Origin: Lingula anatina
Lineage: Eukaryota > Brachiopoda > Lingulata > Lingulida > Lingulidae
DNA length: 64,000 bases
Assembly: GCF_001039355.2 (NCBI RefSeq)
Contig: NW_019775526.1
Coordinates: 166,912-230,911 of the forward strand
Direction: 5' to 3'
Shown: one piece after another, positions 53,601 to 63,727 of the stretch
Layout of the letters: each line of letters starts with the position of its first letter
Numbering within the stretch: position 1 is the stretch's first letter
Notes under the pieces: model-generated
Told to the model about the DNA's origin: nothing
Databases searched by the model: none
What the model saw: only the letters and a program-made list of their open reading frames with translations
Position numbers and translations under genes: made by a program

Positions 53601-54174
53601 CTCTCTTCACCTTGGTGTATCAGGGTATTATGTTATGGAAGGATCAGGGTCTTGCGCCCTGTGTCCTGCAGGCAAGGGCTGCACTAACCCCTCAGTCACA
53701 CCCTCAGACTGTCCTGCAGGCCAATACAGTGGCCTTGGGGAGGCAGGGTGCATCAGTTGTCCATCAGGTAAATTAAATGTGGTGGTGGTGGTTTCCATTG
53801 AATTTTCCGTTTCCCTTGCTGTCAATATTTTAAGTATTATGGGAATTTGGTTGTCTCTCACTGAAATTACAATCATATGTTTGCCAGAGCAATAATGGTA
53901 GAAACCCACACTTTCATTGTTCAAAATAAAAAAAAACAAAAAATTGTTCTTTTGGTTTTACCCATCAGTGATAGATTTTCAGCAGAATTGTGAAAATTCA
54001 TCAAATTAAGTTTAAACTCCCTGCTTACAGGATATTATAGCCTCGGTGGTGCCAGTAGTTGTGACCCCTGTCCAGCTGGTCAGGAGTGTACTAATTCTTC
54101 CATTAGCCCTATTAACTGTACAGCTGGTACATATAGCCCACTGGGGGAACCAGGGTGCAGAACATGTGCTTCAG
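47687..54174 (+). CDS. Cysteine-rich GCC2/GCC3 (ephrin-receptor-like) module protein, 5' part
   Basis: Seven exons: 47687-47750, 49304-49415, 51750-52026, 52366-52474, 52812-53006, 53624-53767, 54031-54174, giving 348 residues in frame with no stop, so the gene continues beyond the last donor. The N-terminus has a hydrophobic stretch (residues about 9-21) that looks like a signal peptide. The rest is a string of modules of about 48 residues with repeated C-x-x-C and CPAG-x-x-C, G-x-Y and G-x-x-x-C patterns typical of GCC2_GCC3 (TNFR/EGF-like) domains. Exons at 52812, 53624 and 54031 are phase 1-1, each a whole number of modules. An extracellular or type I membrane protein is likely, but ligand and family (SCUBE-, ELAPOR- or SVEP1-like) cannot be told from this part. 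The intron after 54174 holds the large transposon. Confidence 0.8.
48109..48645. repeat. Intronic tandem repeat, about 150-bp unit
   Basis: The motif GTAGTAGATCCC followed by ATGCAACCAAG starts at about 48109, 48261 and 48504. Each copy then runs through a CTGCA-rich block and a TTGAAAAT...TTTATGA...TTTGCAAATA block. The last block is itself repeated two extra times between about 48400 and 48490. It lies in intron 1 of the cysteine-rich gene. Confidence 0.7.
49416..51749 (+). other. Intron 2 of the cysteine-rich gene
   Basis: A 2.3 kb AT-rich intron. Nothing recognisable beyond scattered A and T runs. Confidence 0.6.
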
Positions 54175-54485
54175 GTATACACAATGGCCACCCTTTATTA
54201 ATCTGTTTTAGAGGTTGTGGTATGAAAGGCATTTTAAGCAACAACCACCTATGGCTGATATTGCTACATATAATCATTATGTCCTATTTTTATATGAATT
54301 TGTATGGTAGTATTTCACCTGTTTGCTACCAAATATATGAATGTGGTTTATCATCATGAGCTTTCTTGTGGATCGTTGTCTGATGTGCTCTTCATTTACA
54401 AAATTTCAATGCACTAAGAGAATGCATGAAAAAAAAAAACACATAGCCATGCATACTTGGTGAACTGTTGAAAATGAATGCTATT

Positions 54486-54652
54486 CAGGGGCGGATCCAG
54501 AGATATTTTCTGACAGTCTTCCAAATTATCTTTGTTGATCTATCCTCCATTTTTGACTATCTTCTGACAAAAAATTAGATACCCGTGAATGTAAACTTGA
54601 AAATCTGACCGTCTTCCGGAAGACCCAGAAGACGGCCTCAATCTGCCCCTGC
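54486..54652. mobile_element. hAT-like MITE with CTATT duplication
   Basis: The left end is CAGGGGCGGATCCAG; the right end, reversed, is CAGGGGCAGATTGAG. CTATT flanks both sides (54481-54485 and 54653-54657). CAGGGGCGGATC ends are typical of hAT-derived MITEs, although hAT duplications are usually 8 bp, with 5-6 bp in some lineages. The 167-bp body contains an inner palindrome around CCGTCTTCCGGAAGAC. It lies in intron 7 of the cysteine-rich gene. Confidence 0.65.
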
Positions 54653-54945
54653 TATTGCTTGATAGGCTTTTACCACCACGGCCTCATGCAGTTACCTAAA
54701 AAAAAACAGAGGTTGCCTTTCCATTATTTGATTGAATAACAATGTAATTTACTATGCCAGGTCTATTACAGCAAATATTTATTACATGTTGATTTGAAAG
54801 TCTGATATGTTGACATGGCAACAAAATAATTAAGCTTTGATTTGCAGTGTTATGGGATTTGGTTAGACATGCATGTTCAGATAATTCAAATTCACCAACC
54901 CTGCCACATATACTTGGAGAACTAATTTATTGGATAGAATTCATA

Positions 54946-55192
54946 TTAAGTGCCATTTCACGAGAGAATCAACCAAATAGCGGCAAGGTGGGGGTCAACA
55001 GATTCAACCCAAATTTTCTGTGTTTGATAACTGTTACAAAAGATGTTGAAAACACACTTCAAAAAAATTCTGAAAATTCTGGAAAAAATAGATATTGCCA
55101 TCTGAAATTTGGGGGTCCTGACTACACAAAATATCGTAACAAAAGTAGTGGAAGTTTGCTTGAGAATTCCATGGAGGATTTAACATCTCAGC
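54946..55192. mobile_element. Truncated extra terminus of the TTAA transposon
   Basis: TTAA (54946-54949) is followed by GTGCCATTTCACGAG and about 240 bases of the transposon's terminal sequence, ending at an N (55193). In detail (CAAATAGCGGCAAGG; AACTGTTACAAAAG) it matches the right arm of the neighbouring full element better than its left arm. Its 5' flank is unrelated to the flank of the full element, so it is a separate insertion cut by the assembly gap, or a genuinely truncated copy. Confidence 0.7.
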
Positions 55193-55193
55193 N

Positions 55194-55237
55194 CACAGTC
55201 AACTGATGAGCTTATCACAGATTTTCATTGTTGTTAA
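55194..55237. repeat. Tandem repeat unit, left part (split by the transposon)
   Basis: CACAGTCAACTGATGAGC through TTAA. The unit resumes at 63577 on the far side of the transposon and is followed by a second unit from 63728. Without the insertion the unit would be about 190 bp. Confidence 0.75.
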
Positions 55238-55800
55238 GAGCCATTTCACGAGAGAATCAACCAAATCAGCCAAAATGTGGCAAGGTGGGGGTCAACAGAT
55301 TTAACCCAAATTTTCTGTGTTTGATAACTGTTACCAAAGATGTTGAAAGCACACTTTAAAAAAATTCTGAAAATTCTGGAAAAAATAGATATTGCCATCT
55401 GAAAATTGGGGGTCCTGACTACACAAAATATCATAACAAAAGTAGTGGAAGTTTGCATGTAAATTCCATGAAGGATTTGACATTTCAGCTTTAACTATTC
55501 CCTTTTTCTTAGGCTCCATGCCAAGACCTTTCGGATGATGTGTGACTAAAATGTCAATCACGTTGCTATAGTAACGAACTTGGCCCGTGAAAAGAGGGTA
55601 CAAAATCAAGGTCAAAAATCAGCACTCGCCGATTGGCAAATTAAGCCTAACACGGCGTCGAATTTGAATAAAATTAGATATTTTCTAATAAGTTTAGGCA
55701 TTGATCTTTGTGATTATGCAATAAAAAATACTGCACCTCGTCAGAATATGTAGGGGTGGAGATCCGAAATGAGGGGTATGAGCGGTGAGTTATACAGTGA
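55238..55800. repeat. Left terminal inverted repeat
   Basis: About 560 bp of clear inverted similarity to 63000-63576, with small indels such as the longer spacer after AATCAACCAAAT. Weaker similarity continues inward to about 56130. Confidence 0.8.
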
Positions 55801-56005
55801 TTCCAATCCATTGTGCCGTTCAAATGCGTCTCATTTTTATAAATCGCGCTTTTTTGTTTATATTAATATAATATTAATATAATAGAAAATATTCTTAATT
55901 TTTTTCTCCGAATTATTAAGGTTATTGTAATGATTAGAGGATAAAGAAAATATTTCGAAACTTTCGTTTACGACTCTGCGTCATTGACCTCAAAATGAAC
56001 ACAAC

Positions 56006-59000
56006 ATGGCGGAAGGTGTCGGACTTAGATGTGAGATAGCGAATATTCCTGGTGCAGAAAATATACCGTGCGGACTCAGTGTTCCATACAAATACCACAC
56101 GAGCTGTGTTTTGCTCAGGGAGTGTACCAGAGACGTTAAAAACCACTTAAAAAACCTGAAAGTGCTTCATATCCAAAAACAAGCTACAGATGAAAAGGAG
56201 CTAATTCTTCAAAGGCTCGGCCATTTCGACTTTGACCCCGAGAGTGAACTACTCAACTTAACAATATGTCCAGCACACAGGTTTCGTTTAGGGACGAACT
56301 GGACTCCGTCCAAAAAGTGCCAGCACCCACTTCACGAAGGGAAAGGAAAACCCTCTTCTTACCAAGCAATTGGCGTCGAGATTTCCAAGGAGCTGAAACT
56401 AGATTTTGGTGTGTTGGTCCCAGTAGGGTCATGTAAGTATAATGGCTATATCAGCTTCCATAACAAATTTTATAACTGACCCAGTTTATATCTACACTAT
56501 ACAATGAAAGGAGATCGTTTAGCATATTTTTTATATGAAATTATTAGTAACTCACTTGCATGTATTCAATGATTGTTTGTGCACATATATAATGAAACAA
56601 TTTTTATTAATATTGTAGAAATTTAAGTAGTATATTTGGCTGATACTTAGTTGGAAGGTGATACCATTCTTTTTTTCAGCTCTTTGTAAAAAGTGTAAAG
56701 AGAAGGAGACTGCTCGTCACCATGAGAAGTATACAGCAACTAAAGATACATCTGTGGCTGCTATGTCTAAACTTTCTTCAGCCCAAGAAGAAACTGAAGT
56801 AAGTTATAAGTATATAGTTTTAGCAATACTGTAATTATCAAGGTGCACACTACTGATATAAATATATAGCAGTTCCTCCACTGTTCTCATATTGAAGTAG
56901 AGATTTTGTAAATCACTCAGTTTGTTTTTACACTGTTAAAGTACTGAGTTTATTTGTTAATCAGGACTTTGAGGCTTGTGACCATTAGATGGTTTATTGA
57001 AGATTTGATATGAAAAGCTTCTTTTATTGAGGTACACTTATACTTTTTTCACCTCTCCCATTATTAATTTAAGGTTACAATAACTGAAGATCCAGTGGAA
57101 ATTGAGCTGGCTCAGCCTGGACCTTCTGGTCTTGGAGCTGTTAATCCTGATGTCTATGTATCAGAGGATGTTCCATCCACTCCCAGTCCTGACAGAACTA
57201 CTAGAAGAAAGGTATTATTTTTAAAAAATACATATTTGTTTGGGCGTGTGTATTGAATTGTGTTTTTAGACATTGATAAACTAATTATCTACATGACATA
57301 TCCAGTCATGTTTCTTACTATATGACTACATTTCTATGCAAAGCTAGCATTTGATTAGACAGTAATGTTTTTATTATGTATTTCAAAGCTAAACTTTTTT
57401 TTTCAGCGTGCAAGGTTAGACATACCAGTGTCAGGCAGCAGCAGTGGCAGCTCACAAAGTAGTGGGAGGACAGACCTTGAAGTTTCTTGGGCCCCTACGC
57501 CTGTAAAGAACCAGGACCTGGGGAATTTGAATAGTTTTCTTGTTCGTGGTGGGTTTGAACCAGTCAAAGGTCAACTTAAGTCTAGCTATGACACTTCTGC
57601 CCCAAGAACGAGAAGGTATTACAAACAGAAAGCAAGAGAAGGCATCAACTTGGTTCTGAACTGTTTGTCACCTGGTCAGGAAGAAGCTGTCTGGCGAGAT
57701 ATTCAGAAAGCAGATGAGGAAACCAGTACCATCAACACACTGATAGCCTGTTATGAAAGTGCAGATTCAAGAACAACTAAATGCCAAATACTGTCTTTAC
57801 TATCAGCAAATCATACAGAAAGTGAACTGATGGTAAGAAAATCGATTGTTTACTTACGCACACATACACACATATATGTTCATAATAAGGCTATCATTTG
57901 ATTGATTTATATTGTCCATAGCTTGTGTTATTATAACTGCTGTTGTTGTTGCAGTTATTATATTCCTTCTATCTTTTTCAGAAACTTGTACCTGGCTTGA
58001 CAAGACACAGCTTTAAGGAAGCCAGAAAACATGCCAGAGATGTTGGGGCAGGGCAGCCTGTTGAAAGGGGCCCCATTACACGATCAAGATTAGACATGGC
58101 AAAGGTGGAACACTTTTTGGATTTTATATCTGGGCCTGAATTTCTACAGGATGTTGCATATGGGACAAAAACATTGAAATTGTCAACAGGAGAAAAGCTT
58201 GAAGTTCCGAATGCGGTGAGAACTCTAGTGGCCACCAGGTTAATCAGTCTATACAAGGCTTATTGTGAAGAAAGCAGTGTCACACCTCTAGGAGACACCA
58301 CTCTTTACCACCTTCTTCAGGTTTGTTTACTGAACTTTCAAGCTCAATGAAAGAAATTGATTTCAGTCTTCCTTCTTTTTTTTGCCTTTTTTGTCAAGTT
58401 TTACAGTCATATGTGAAAACTACAATGTTTTTTTTTCCATAAAAATGTCATGAAAATACTAAAATTGCATATTTTTCATAAGAAATATAAATATGGAATA
58501 TACTATTTTCATTTTATTATATAATCAGGTGTCATGAGTTACTGAAAACCAAACTTCATATCTACACTTTATTTATTCCTTTAGGTGTGCTCTGCTTCCC
58601 AGAAGAAATCAGTAGCTGGACTTGACAACATTGCGGCAGAAGGGGCAGCTGGTTTTGATTCATTGGAAAATGTTGTACACCAACTAGAGAAGCATGGTAA
58701 GATATCATAAGAAGAATATTCTCTCTCTGAGTCTCTCTGTTGTGTGTTATGGATTCATATCTCTCTGCTGTGTGTAAAGTTATTTGACTATTTGTCTTTT
58801 TCTTATAGGTTATAGTAAAGAATGGATAAAGGACAAAATACAACGCCTCAGAAGTGGTAGAAACTATCTGAAAGCAGATTACAAAGTTCACTTGGAGAGA
58901 GAGAGCTGCTGTCCAGACCATTGTCTCAACTATGCACTTTCTGAGGTAGATAGCTGCAATCACCCCCATGATCTCACTTGTGACAGATGCTCAGATCAGA

Positions 59001-61092
59001 GGCTGGTCATAGATGAAATTGAAGTGGCAGTCTCTCGAGAAAGCACAGTGTTCAGGTAATGTGAAGTAATACTTCTTGATTCTCAATTTATGTATGTTCA
59101 TTTCAATTTTTTTGATGTGATTCATGAATAGAATAAAATGGAAACTCGTCATTGCTAACAAACTGCAGTAAAGAGGAAAAACTTATTCCATTTATAAAAA
59201 GCAGTCATACATGACAAAATGGTCTAGACCAAAATTATATGAGTGTTTACTGGATCCAGGTCTTTCTTTGTCAGGCATAGAAAACGGCTGATTAGTTTTG
59301 TTTTTTTCCATTAGTTCTGAAGAAGAGCGCGAGGAGATGCTGTTTGAGATTGATTCAGCAAAGCAGAGCATTTTCTCCTGGAAAAGCCATTTGTTGAGGT
59401 CAGTGAACCAAGACCAGGCCAAGACTGATGTCTTACAAAATATGCAACCTGGCCAAGCGTTGATAACCATGGATTAGGCCATGAAATTTCTGCCTTTGAA
59501 ATTTAGAGAAAGCCAGCAAGAATGGTTTGCCAAGAAGGGCATATCGTGGCATGTCACTGCTGCAGTATCCTTGGGACAAGATGGATCATTTCAGGTAAAT
59601 AAGATAAAGTACCATATGTCTTTACCTCATATTTGTCATTCTTTTTCTTGATAACAAGGGTATATTTGGCTTGTTATATGATACAGTGAATTTTCTTTAG
59701 AAACAATTTGTTCATTCATATCAAAGTTTTGTCATGATTATTAGCTTTTGAAAGATGTGAAGTTTATCATTCCTATATAAAACATCTCATCTGGGTAAAT
59801 TCAATAGTTGCCAGAAATTGATAAGCAATGTTGAAATTTGTAAAATAATATTTTTTTGTCTTTGTTTTCAGATTCACTGCTTTGTACACCTTGTAGAGAA
59901 GGCCTCTCAAAACTGGTTTGCAGTTCTATCCCTGCTCGAAGAATCTGTGTGCCAACTGAAAACCAAAGTAGAAGATCTACGAGAAATTTTCATTCGTTCA
60001 GATAATGCTGGTTGCTACCATTGTGCACCTATTATTATGTCCATGCCAGCTTTATCTGAACGGACAGGTGTCTTTGTTCGGCAATATGACTTCAGCGAGG
60101 CACAGGCAGGAAAGGACTTATGTGACAGGAAAATTGCTCCCCTTAAGAGCCTTATTAGGCGTTATGCAAATGAAGGACACGATGTCAGTACCGCCAGTGA
60201 CATGCACATGGCTCTGTCTTCAGCTGGAGGGGTGAGGGGCTGCTATGCAGCTGTTGTTGAAATCAATGAAGAGGCACAGTCTACTCAGAAGATCACTTGG
60301 CCTGGAATCACCACTTTCAGCAACTTTTCTTTTTCTGAAGAAGGGCACATTCAGTGCTGGAAAGCATACAGTGTAGGAGAGGGGGTTACTTTCCAAAAGG
60401 AAGCCCTCGACAAATTTGGCAGAGCACAGGGGGCTACCAACTGCCATGTCCTAACGGAATACACAACTCCTTCAGTTAGATCAGGAGTAACTGGTTGGAG
60501 GTCTAGCCATAATGTGGAATATCCTTGTCCTGAAGACAGCTGCGTGAAAACCTTCAGCTCTGAGATGGAACTAAGTAACCATATTGCATTTGGGCAGCAC
60601 TCCATGGAAATTAAAACGGAAACTGTTTATGATAGAATTAAGGTCAGATGGGCAGAAAAGTTGGGGGAAGTTAGAGTACCTAGAGTTGTACGAGTGACGG
60701 GTGCTGTGTCAGGAAGTTTAAGCATAGAAAGTGTTCCTGTTGGTTGGGCACTGAGGCAAGGAAAGTCAGGGAAGAGATTCTCCAGTGAGGTCAAGTCATT
60801 TCTTCTGAGTGAATTTAAAAAGGGAATTTCTTCAGGAAAGAAGGAGAACCCAGCTGATGTTTGTCGAAAGATGAAGAGCATTGTGAACAAGAGAACCAAC
60901 AAGAAACTTTTTACAAAGGATCAGTGGCTGAGTGTTCAGCAAATAACAAGTTATTTTTCTCGATTGAACATTCTGAACAAATGTGGGAAGCTAGAGGTGG
61001 TCAGTAGTGATGGCACTGATGAAGAAGCAGCAGAGAATGCTCTTCAGAGGCATAAACTGAAGAAAAGTATCAGTGATTTGTTAGGCATATAG
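56006..61092 (+). pseudogene. DDE transposase gene, intact but for one in-frame TAG
   Basis: Exons: 56006-56432, 56680-56798, 57074-57211, 57407-57832, 57982-58320, 58585-58696, 58809-59055, 59315-59594, 59872-61092; about 1102 codons, all phases matching. The N-terminal region has a Cys/His cluster (CPAHR, KCQHPLH, LCKKC). Near residues 600-630 is a second cluster (CCPDHC, CNHPHD, CDRC), probably zinc-binding. The likely catalytic triad is Asp656 (ITMD), Asp740 (SDNAGCY) and Glu772 (DFSEAQAGKD). A C2H2 finger lies near 915-942. TAG at 59475-59477 directly follows Asp656; after it the frame stays open and conserved-looking. I recall similar large proteins, usually called uncharacterised, in cnidarians and molluscs, with Trp after that Asp. 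The DDE reading is inference from motif spacing. The gene may be freshly inactivated, or the stop may be a base error. Confidence 0.75.
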
Positions 61093-61155
61093 AATGGCAA
61101 ATATATAAATTGGATAGTTGTTAGTTTCTCTTTGGAAGATCTGAGGGAATAGTCG

Positions 61156-61327
61156 CTGGGGTAGCGCTAGCAATTTTTTTTACTTAGCCAGATCACCACA
61201 TTTTGTCAATTTGTTATCAAAATGGTTAGAATTTGGCTAAAACATGTCAAATCACGCCCATTTTCTTTAGACAATTTAAGTCAGTTTTAGCATTTAGCTA
61301 AATTGGCAAGTGTGAGCGCTATCCCAG
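61156..61327. mobile_element. MITE-like inverted repeat, 172 bp
   Basis: The left end is CTGGGGTAGCGCT and the right end, reversed, is CTGGGATAGCGCT. Further inside, CTTAGCCA and TTTAGCTAAA-type blocks also oppose each other. TAGT occurs just outside both ends but not flush with them, so the target duplication is uncertain. It sits about 65 bases after the transposase stop, in its likely 3'UTR. Confidence 0.55.
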
Positions 61328-61571
61328 AGTAGTTATAACATTTAAAAGATATTTAGTACAGCGTTATGCTGCTTTTAAGATTTTATTGAAATGAGTCATG
61401 ATTTCTTATTCACTTTTATTCTCTTTTTACTTGTAATGATGTGAGTAGTGTAAATATAAAACGCACAAATTTGACACTGTATACGTATTTGTGCAAGATG
61501 TTTTTAGTCTAATGAAAGGCTCAACAGTGCCCTTTTTATTGGTGCTTTATTTTTTTAATTTTCAAAATTAC

Positions 61572-61577
61572 AATAAA
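61572..61577 (+). terminator. Candidate polyadenylation signal of the transposase gene
   Basis: AATAAA 480 bases after the transposase stop, in an AT-rich stretch. Confidence 0.4.
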
Positions 61578-61961
61578 ATATATATTATTATCTTTAAGCA
61601 ATCTGTTTTTTCTTTGAATGAGAAATGGAAATGAATCAAAACAGATATCATGCACCAGAAATGAGTGCTTCAATAATAATTTTTAAAAATGAAAAGTTAC
61701 ATAAAAAGTACGACCTTGCTCCACAGATAAAAATATAATAGTTTGAAATGGATACACTGTGGTGCATTACTAATATTCTTAAAGGGGATGCTGACATTAC
61801 ATGCTTATATTACATTCTGCATCAGCCATAGGACTTGTTCCCAATGAAAATATTATCCCACATAGATTGATTCAACTCCACAGATAAACAGATTTTAAAA
61901 ACATGAGAAATAACCAATGATCTGTATTTGCATCCTTGTTGAACAGTTTCCTCTTTATTTT

Positions 61962-62232
61962 TTATTTATCATTTCTTATGAGACTTTTAAGGGGAGCAAT
62001 TTTGTTCACATTTGTCCCTGCCTGCTTGTGCTGAACAAAGACGCCTGTCTGTTCCGATAAAGCTGGTTTCACTATGGACAAAATGTAGGAGACAGTGGTA
62101 ACAGCCAATATCATCTCAACTAATATTTCTCCAAGGCTATCCATGTTTGTTTTCAGCTGGCAGACATATTTATCTAGCCGAAAAATAACTGCAACCCAGT
62201 TCTGACTGGCTTTCTCCACTCAGTGGATCTGA
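61962..62232 (-). pseudogene. Inverted, decayed copy of the transposase catalytic exon
   Basis: Read on the minus strand, it matches the start of transposase exon 9: (V)EKASQNW, VCQLKT, then PALSEQTGVFV and KIAPLKSLIR. The splice acceptor is kept (poly-pyrimidine, CAG, then ATCCAC against ATTCAC in the plus copy). It has a TGA soon after the acceptor; the SDNAGCY block is scrambled and part of the DFSEAQAGKD block is deleted, so it cannot make a working core. Keeping an intron border shows it is DNA-derived, not a processed copy. Confidence 0.8.
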
Positions 62233-62689
62233 AAAAAAAAATGAAAATATTATTTTACTAATATATCCTTGCTTATAATTTTCTGGAAACTATGAATTTT
62301 ACCCAGATGAAAGGCTTTTCATTAGCAAGGTCCTATCCTGCAATGATAAAATCCACCTTTCAAGCTAATTATTACAACAAACATCAATGACATTGAAACA
62401 AACATTGTTGGAATACTAAACAACTATATGTTTCAAAGAGACAATCAATCATATAATCATATAATAAGCCGAATGAAGTTTTTTTTTTTCAGTAAAACTA
62501 ATAAGCCATATAAAGAATGATTACTCTAAGGCAAAGGCATGGCACAGGTGACAGAATGTTATTTACCTCATACCCTAGGCCTAGTGATTGGGTGTTGGCA
62601 CTCTCTGGATTGAGTCTATTCCGTCCCTAGTCGATATATACCGTTAAGCTCAGTAGCTCACTCTCGGAGCGTCTGAAGAATGGGCTACC

Positions 62690-62837
62690 TATCCTTCCCT
62701 GATTTGACCCTGTCTGATTCACTACCCAAGCAAAATACAACTCGTCTGATATTTGTAGGCAGGTTTAAGTTCGCATGCTATCTTTTCTGCATCCAAAATG
62801 TTGACTTCTCACACCGACGTTCACATCTTTCCGCCAT
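62690..62837 (-). pseudogene. Inverted, decayed copy of transposase exon 1 start
   Basis: On the minus strand, ACATGGCGGAA with its ATG at 62837-62835 corresponds to the transposase start at 56006. Similarity continues through TACAAATA, CACGAG or GACGAG, and TTTTGCT to about 62690, with indels and stops. Everything between this and the catalytic exon copy (introns and exons 2-8) is missing or unrecognisable. Confidence 0.7.
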
Positions 62838-62999
62838 GTTGATTGTGAGGAAGCACGTAGAGTTATGGACGTAAGTTTCGAACTATTTTCTTGGTCTTTA
62901 AATCAATTACAACGACGCTATACATTCGGAAAACTATTTAGAGTATTGTCATTTGTATAAACATAAGCAAAAAGTACGATTAATAAAAACCAGGCGTAT

Positions 63000-63576
63000 T
63001 TTAACAGCACCATAGAAATGAACCTCCGCGTAACTCACCGCTCACACCCCTCATTCTAGACGTCCACCCCAACGTATCCTGACGAGGTGCAGTATTTTTT
63101 ATTGCGTAATTACAAAGATCAAGTCCTTAACTGTTCAAGAATATCCTTGTTTTATTCAAATTCGACGCCGTGTTAGGCTTTATTTGCTAATTGGTAAGTG
63201 CTACATTTGGACCTTGATTTTGGTCCTTCTTTTAAAGGGGCAAATTCGTTACTATAGCAACGTGATTGACATTTTAGTCACACATCATCCGAAAGGTCTT
63301 GGCATGGAGCCTAAGAAAAAGGGAATAGTTAAAGCTGAAATGTCAAATCCTTCATGGAATTTACATGCAAACTTCCACTACTTTTGTTATGATATTTTGT
63401 GTAGTCAGGACCCCCAAATTTCAGATGGCAATATCTATTTTTTCCAGAATTTTCAGAATTTTTTAAAAGTGTGCTTTCAACATCTTTTGTAACAGTTATC
63501 AAACACAGAAAATTTGGGTTGAATCTGTTGACCCCCACCTTGCCGCTATTTGGTTGATTCTCTCGTGAAATGGCTC
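63000..63576. repeat. Right terminal inverted repeat
   Basis: Reverse complement of 55238-55800 with scattered differences, including the AACTCACCGCTC block (63031-63042) and ATTCGACGCCGTGTTAGGC near the middle. Outer end CTCGTGAAATGGCTC, then TTAA. Confidence 0.8.
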
Positions 63577-63727
63577 TTAAGTATCATTATTGCAAATTTC
63601 ACAAATATAGGACCAGATTTGTCAAAATTATTAACGTTTAACTATTTTATGCCATGGAATTTGCCCAACCTTTCAATGCAATTTTCAGTTTTCTCAAATA
63701 TATTGTCAGATTAAATCTTTTTCGTGA
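63577..63727. repeat. Tandem repeat unit, right part (split by the transposon)
   Basis: Continuation of the unit begun at 55194: TTAAGTATCATTATTG, then GCAAATTTCACAAATAT and GGACCAGATTTGTC. It ends where the next CACAGTCAACTGATGAGC begins. Confidence 0.75.

Larger units (their letters stand above)
61093..61961. other. Transposase 3' flank inside the transposon
   Basis: Non-coding, AT-rich. It contains a small inverted-repeat element (61156-61327) and an AATAAA at 61572-61577. No inner transposon terminus (TTAA plus GAGCCATTTC or its complement) was seen, so two complete side-by-side elements are not supported. Confidence 0.6.
55238..63576 (+). mobile_element. TTAA-targeting DDE transposon with long inverted arms (8.3 kb)
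   Basis: The ends are GAGCCATTTCACGAG (left) and its exact complement CTCGTGAAATGGCTC (right), with TTAA on both sides (55234-55237, 63577-63580). Inverted similarity reaches inward about 890 bp on each side, through the terminal region and the 5' flank into the start of transposase exon 1. The left part carries an intron-bearing transposase gene (56006-61092); the right part is an inverted, internally deleted copy of the gene's 5' and catalytic regions. TTAA duplications are known for piggyBac and Kolobok; the ends lack the piggyBac CCY start, and assignment to Kolobok is only a possibility. It lies in an intron of the cysteine-rich gene, in the same orientation. Confidence 0.85.

Noticed and set aside
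54847-55206. Open frame of 119 codons at the truncated transposon terminus
   Set aside because: It runs across unrelated flank, terminal repeat and an N, so it is a chance frame.
63184-63492. Open frame in the right terminal repeat, also open in the left repeat on the other strand
   Set aside because: It is the same non-coding terminal sequence seen twice; the frame is interrupted differently in the two arms and sits outside the transposase gene.
55238-63576. piggyBac assignment based on the TTAA duplication
   Set aside because: The ends start GAGCC rather than the CCY typical of piggyBac, and the protein's Cys/His arrangement does not resemble the piggyBac C-terminal domain.
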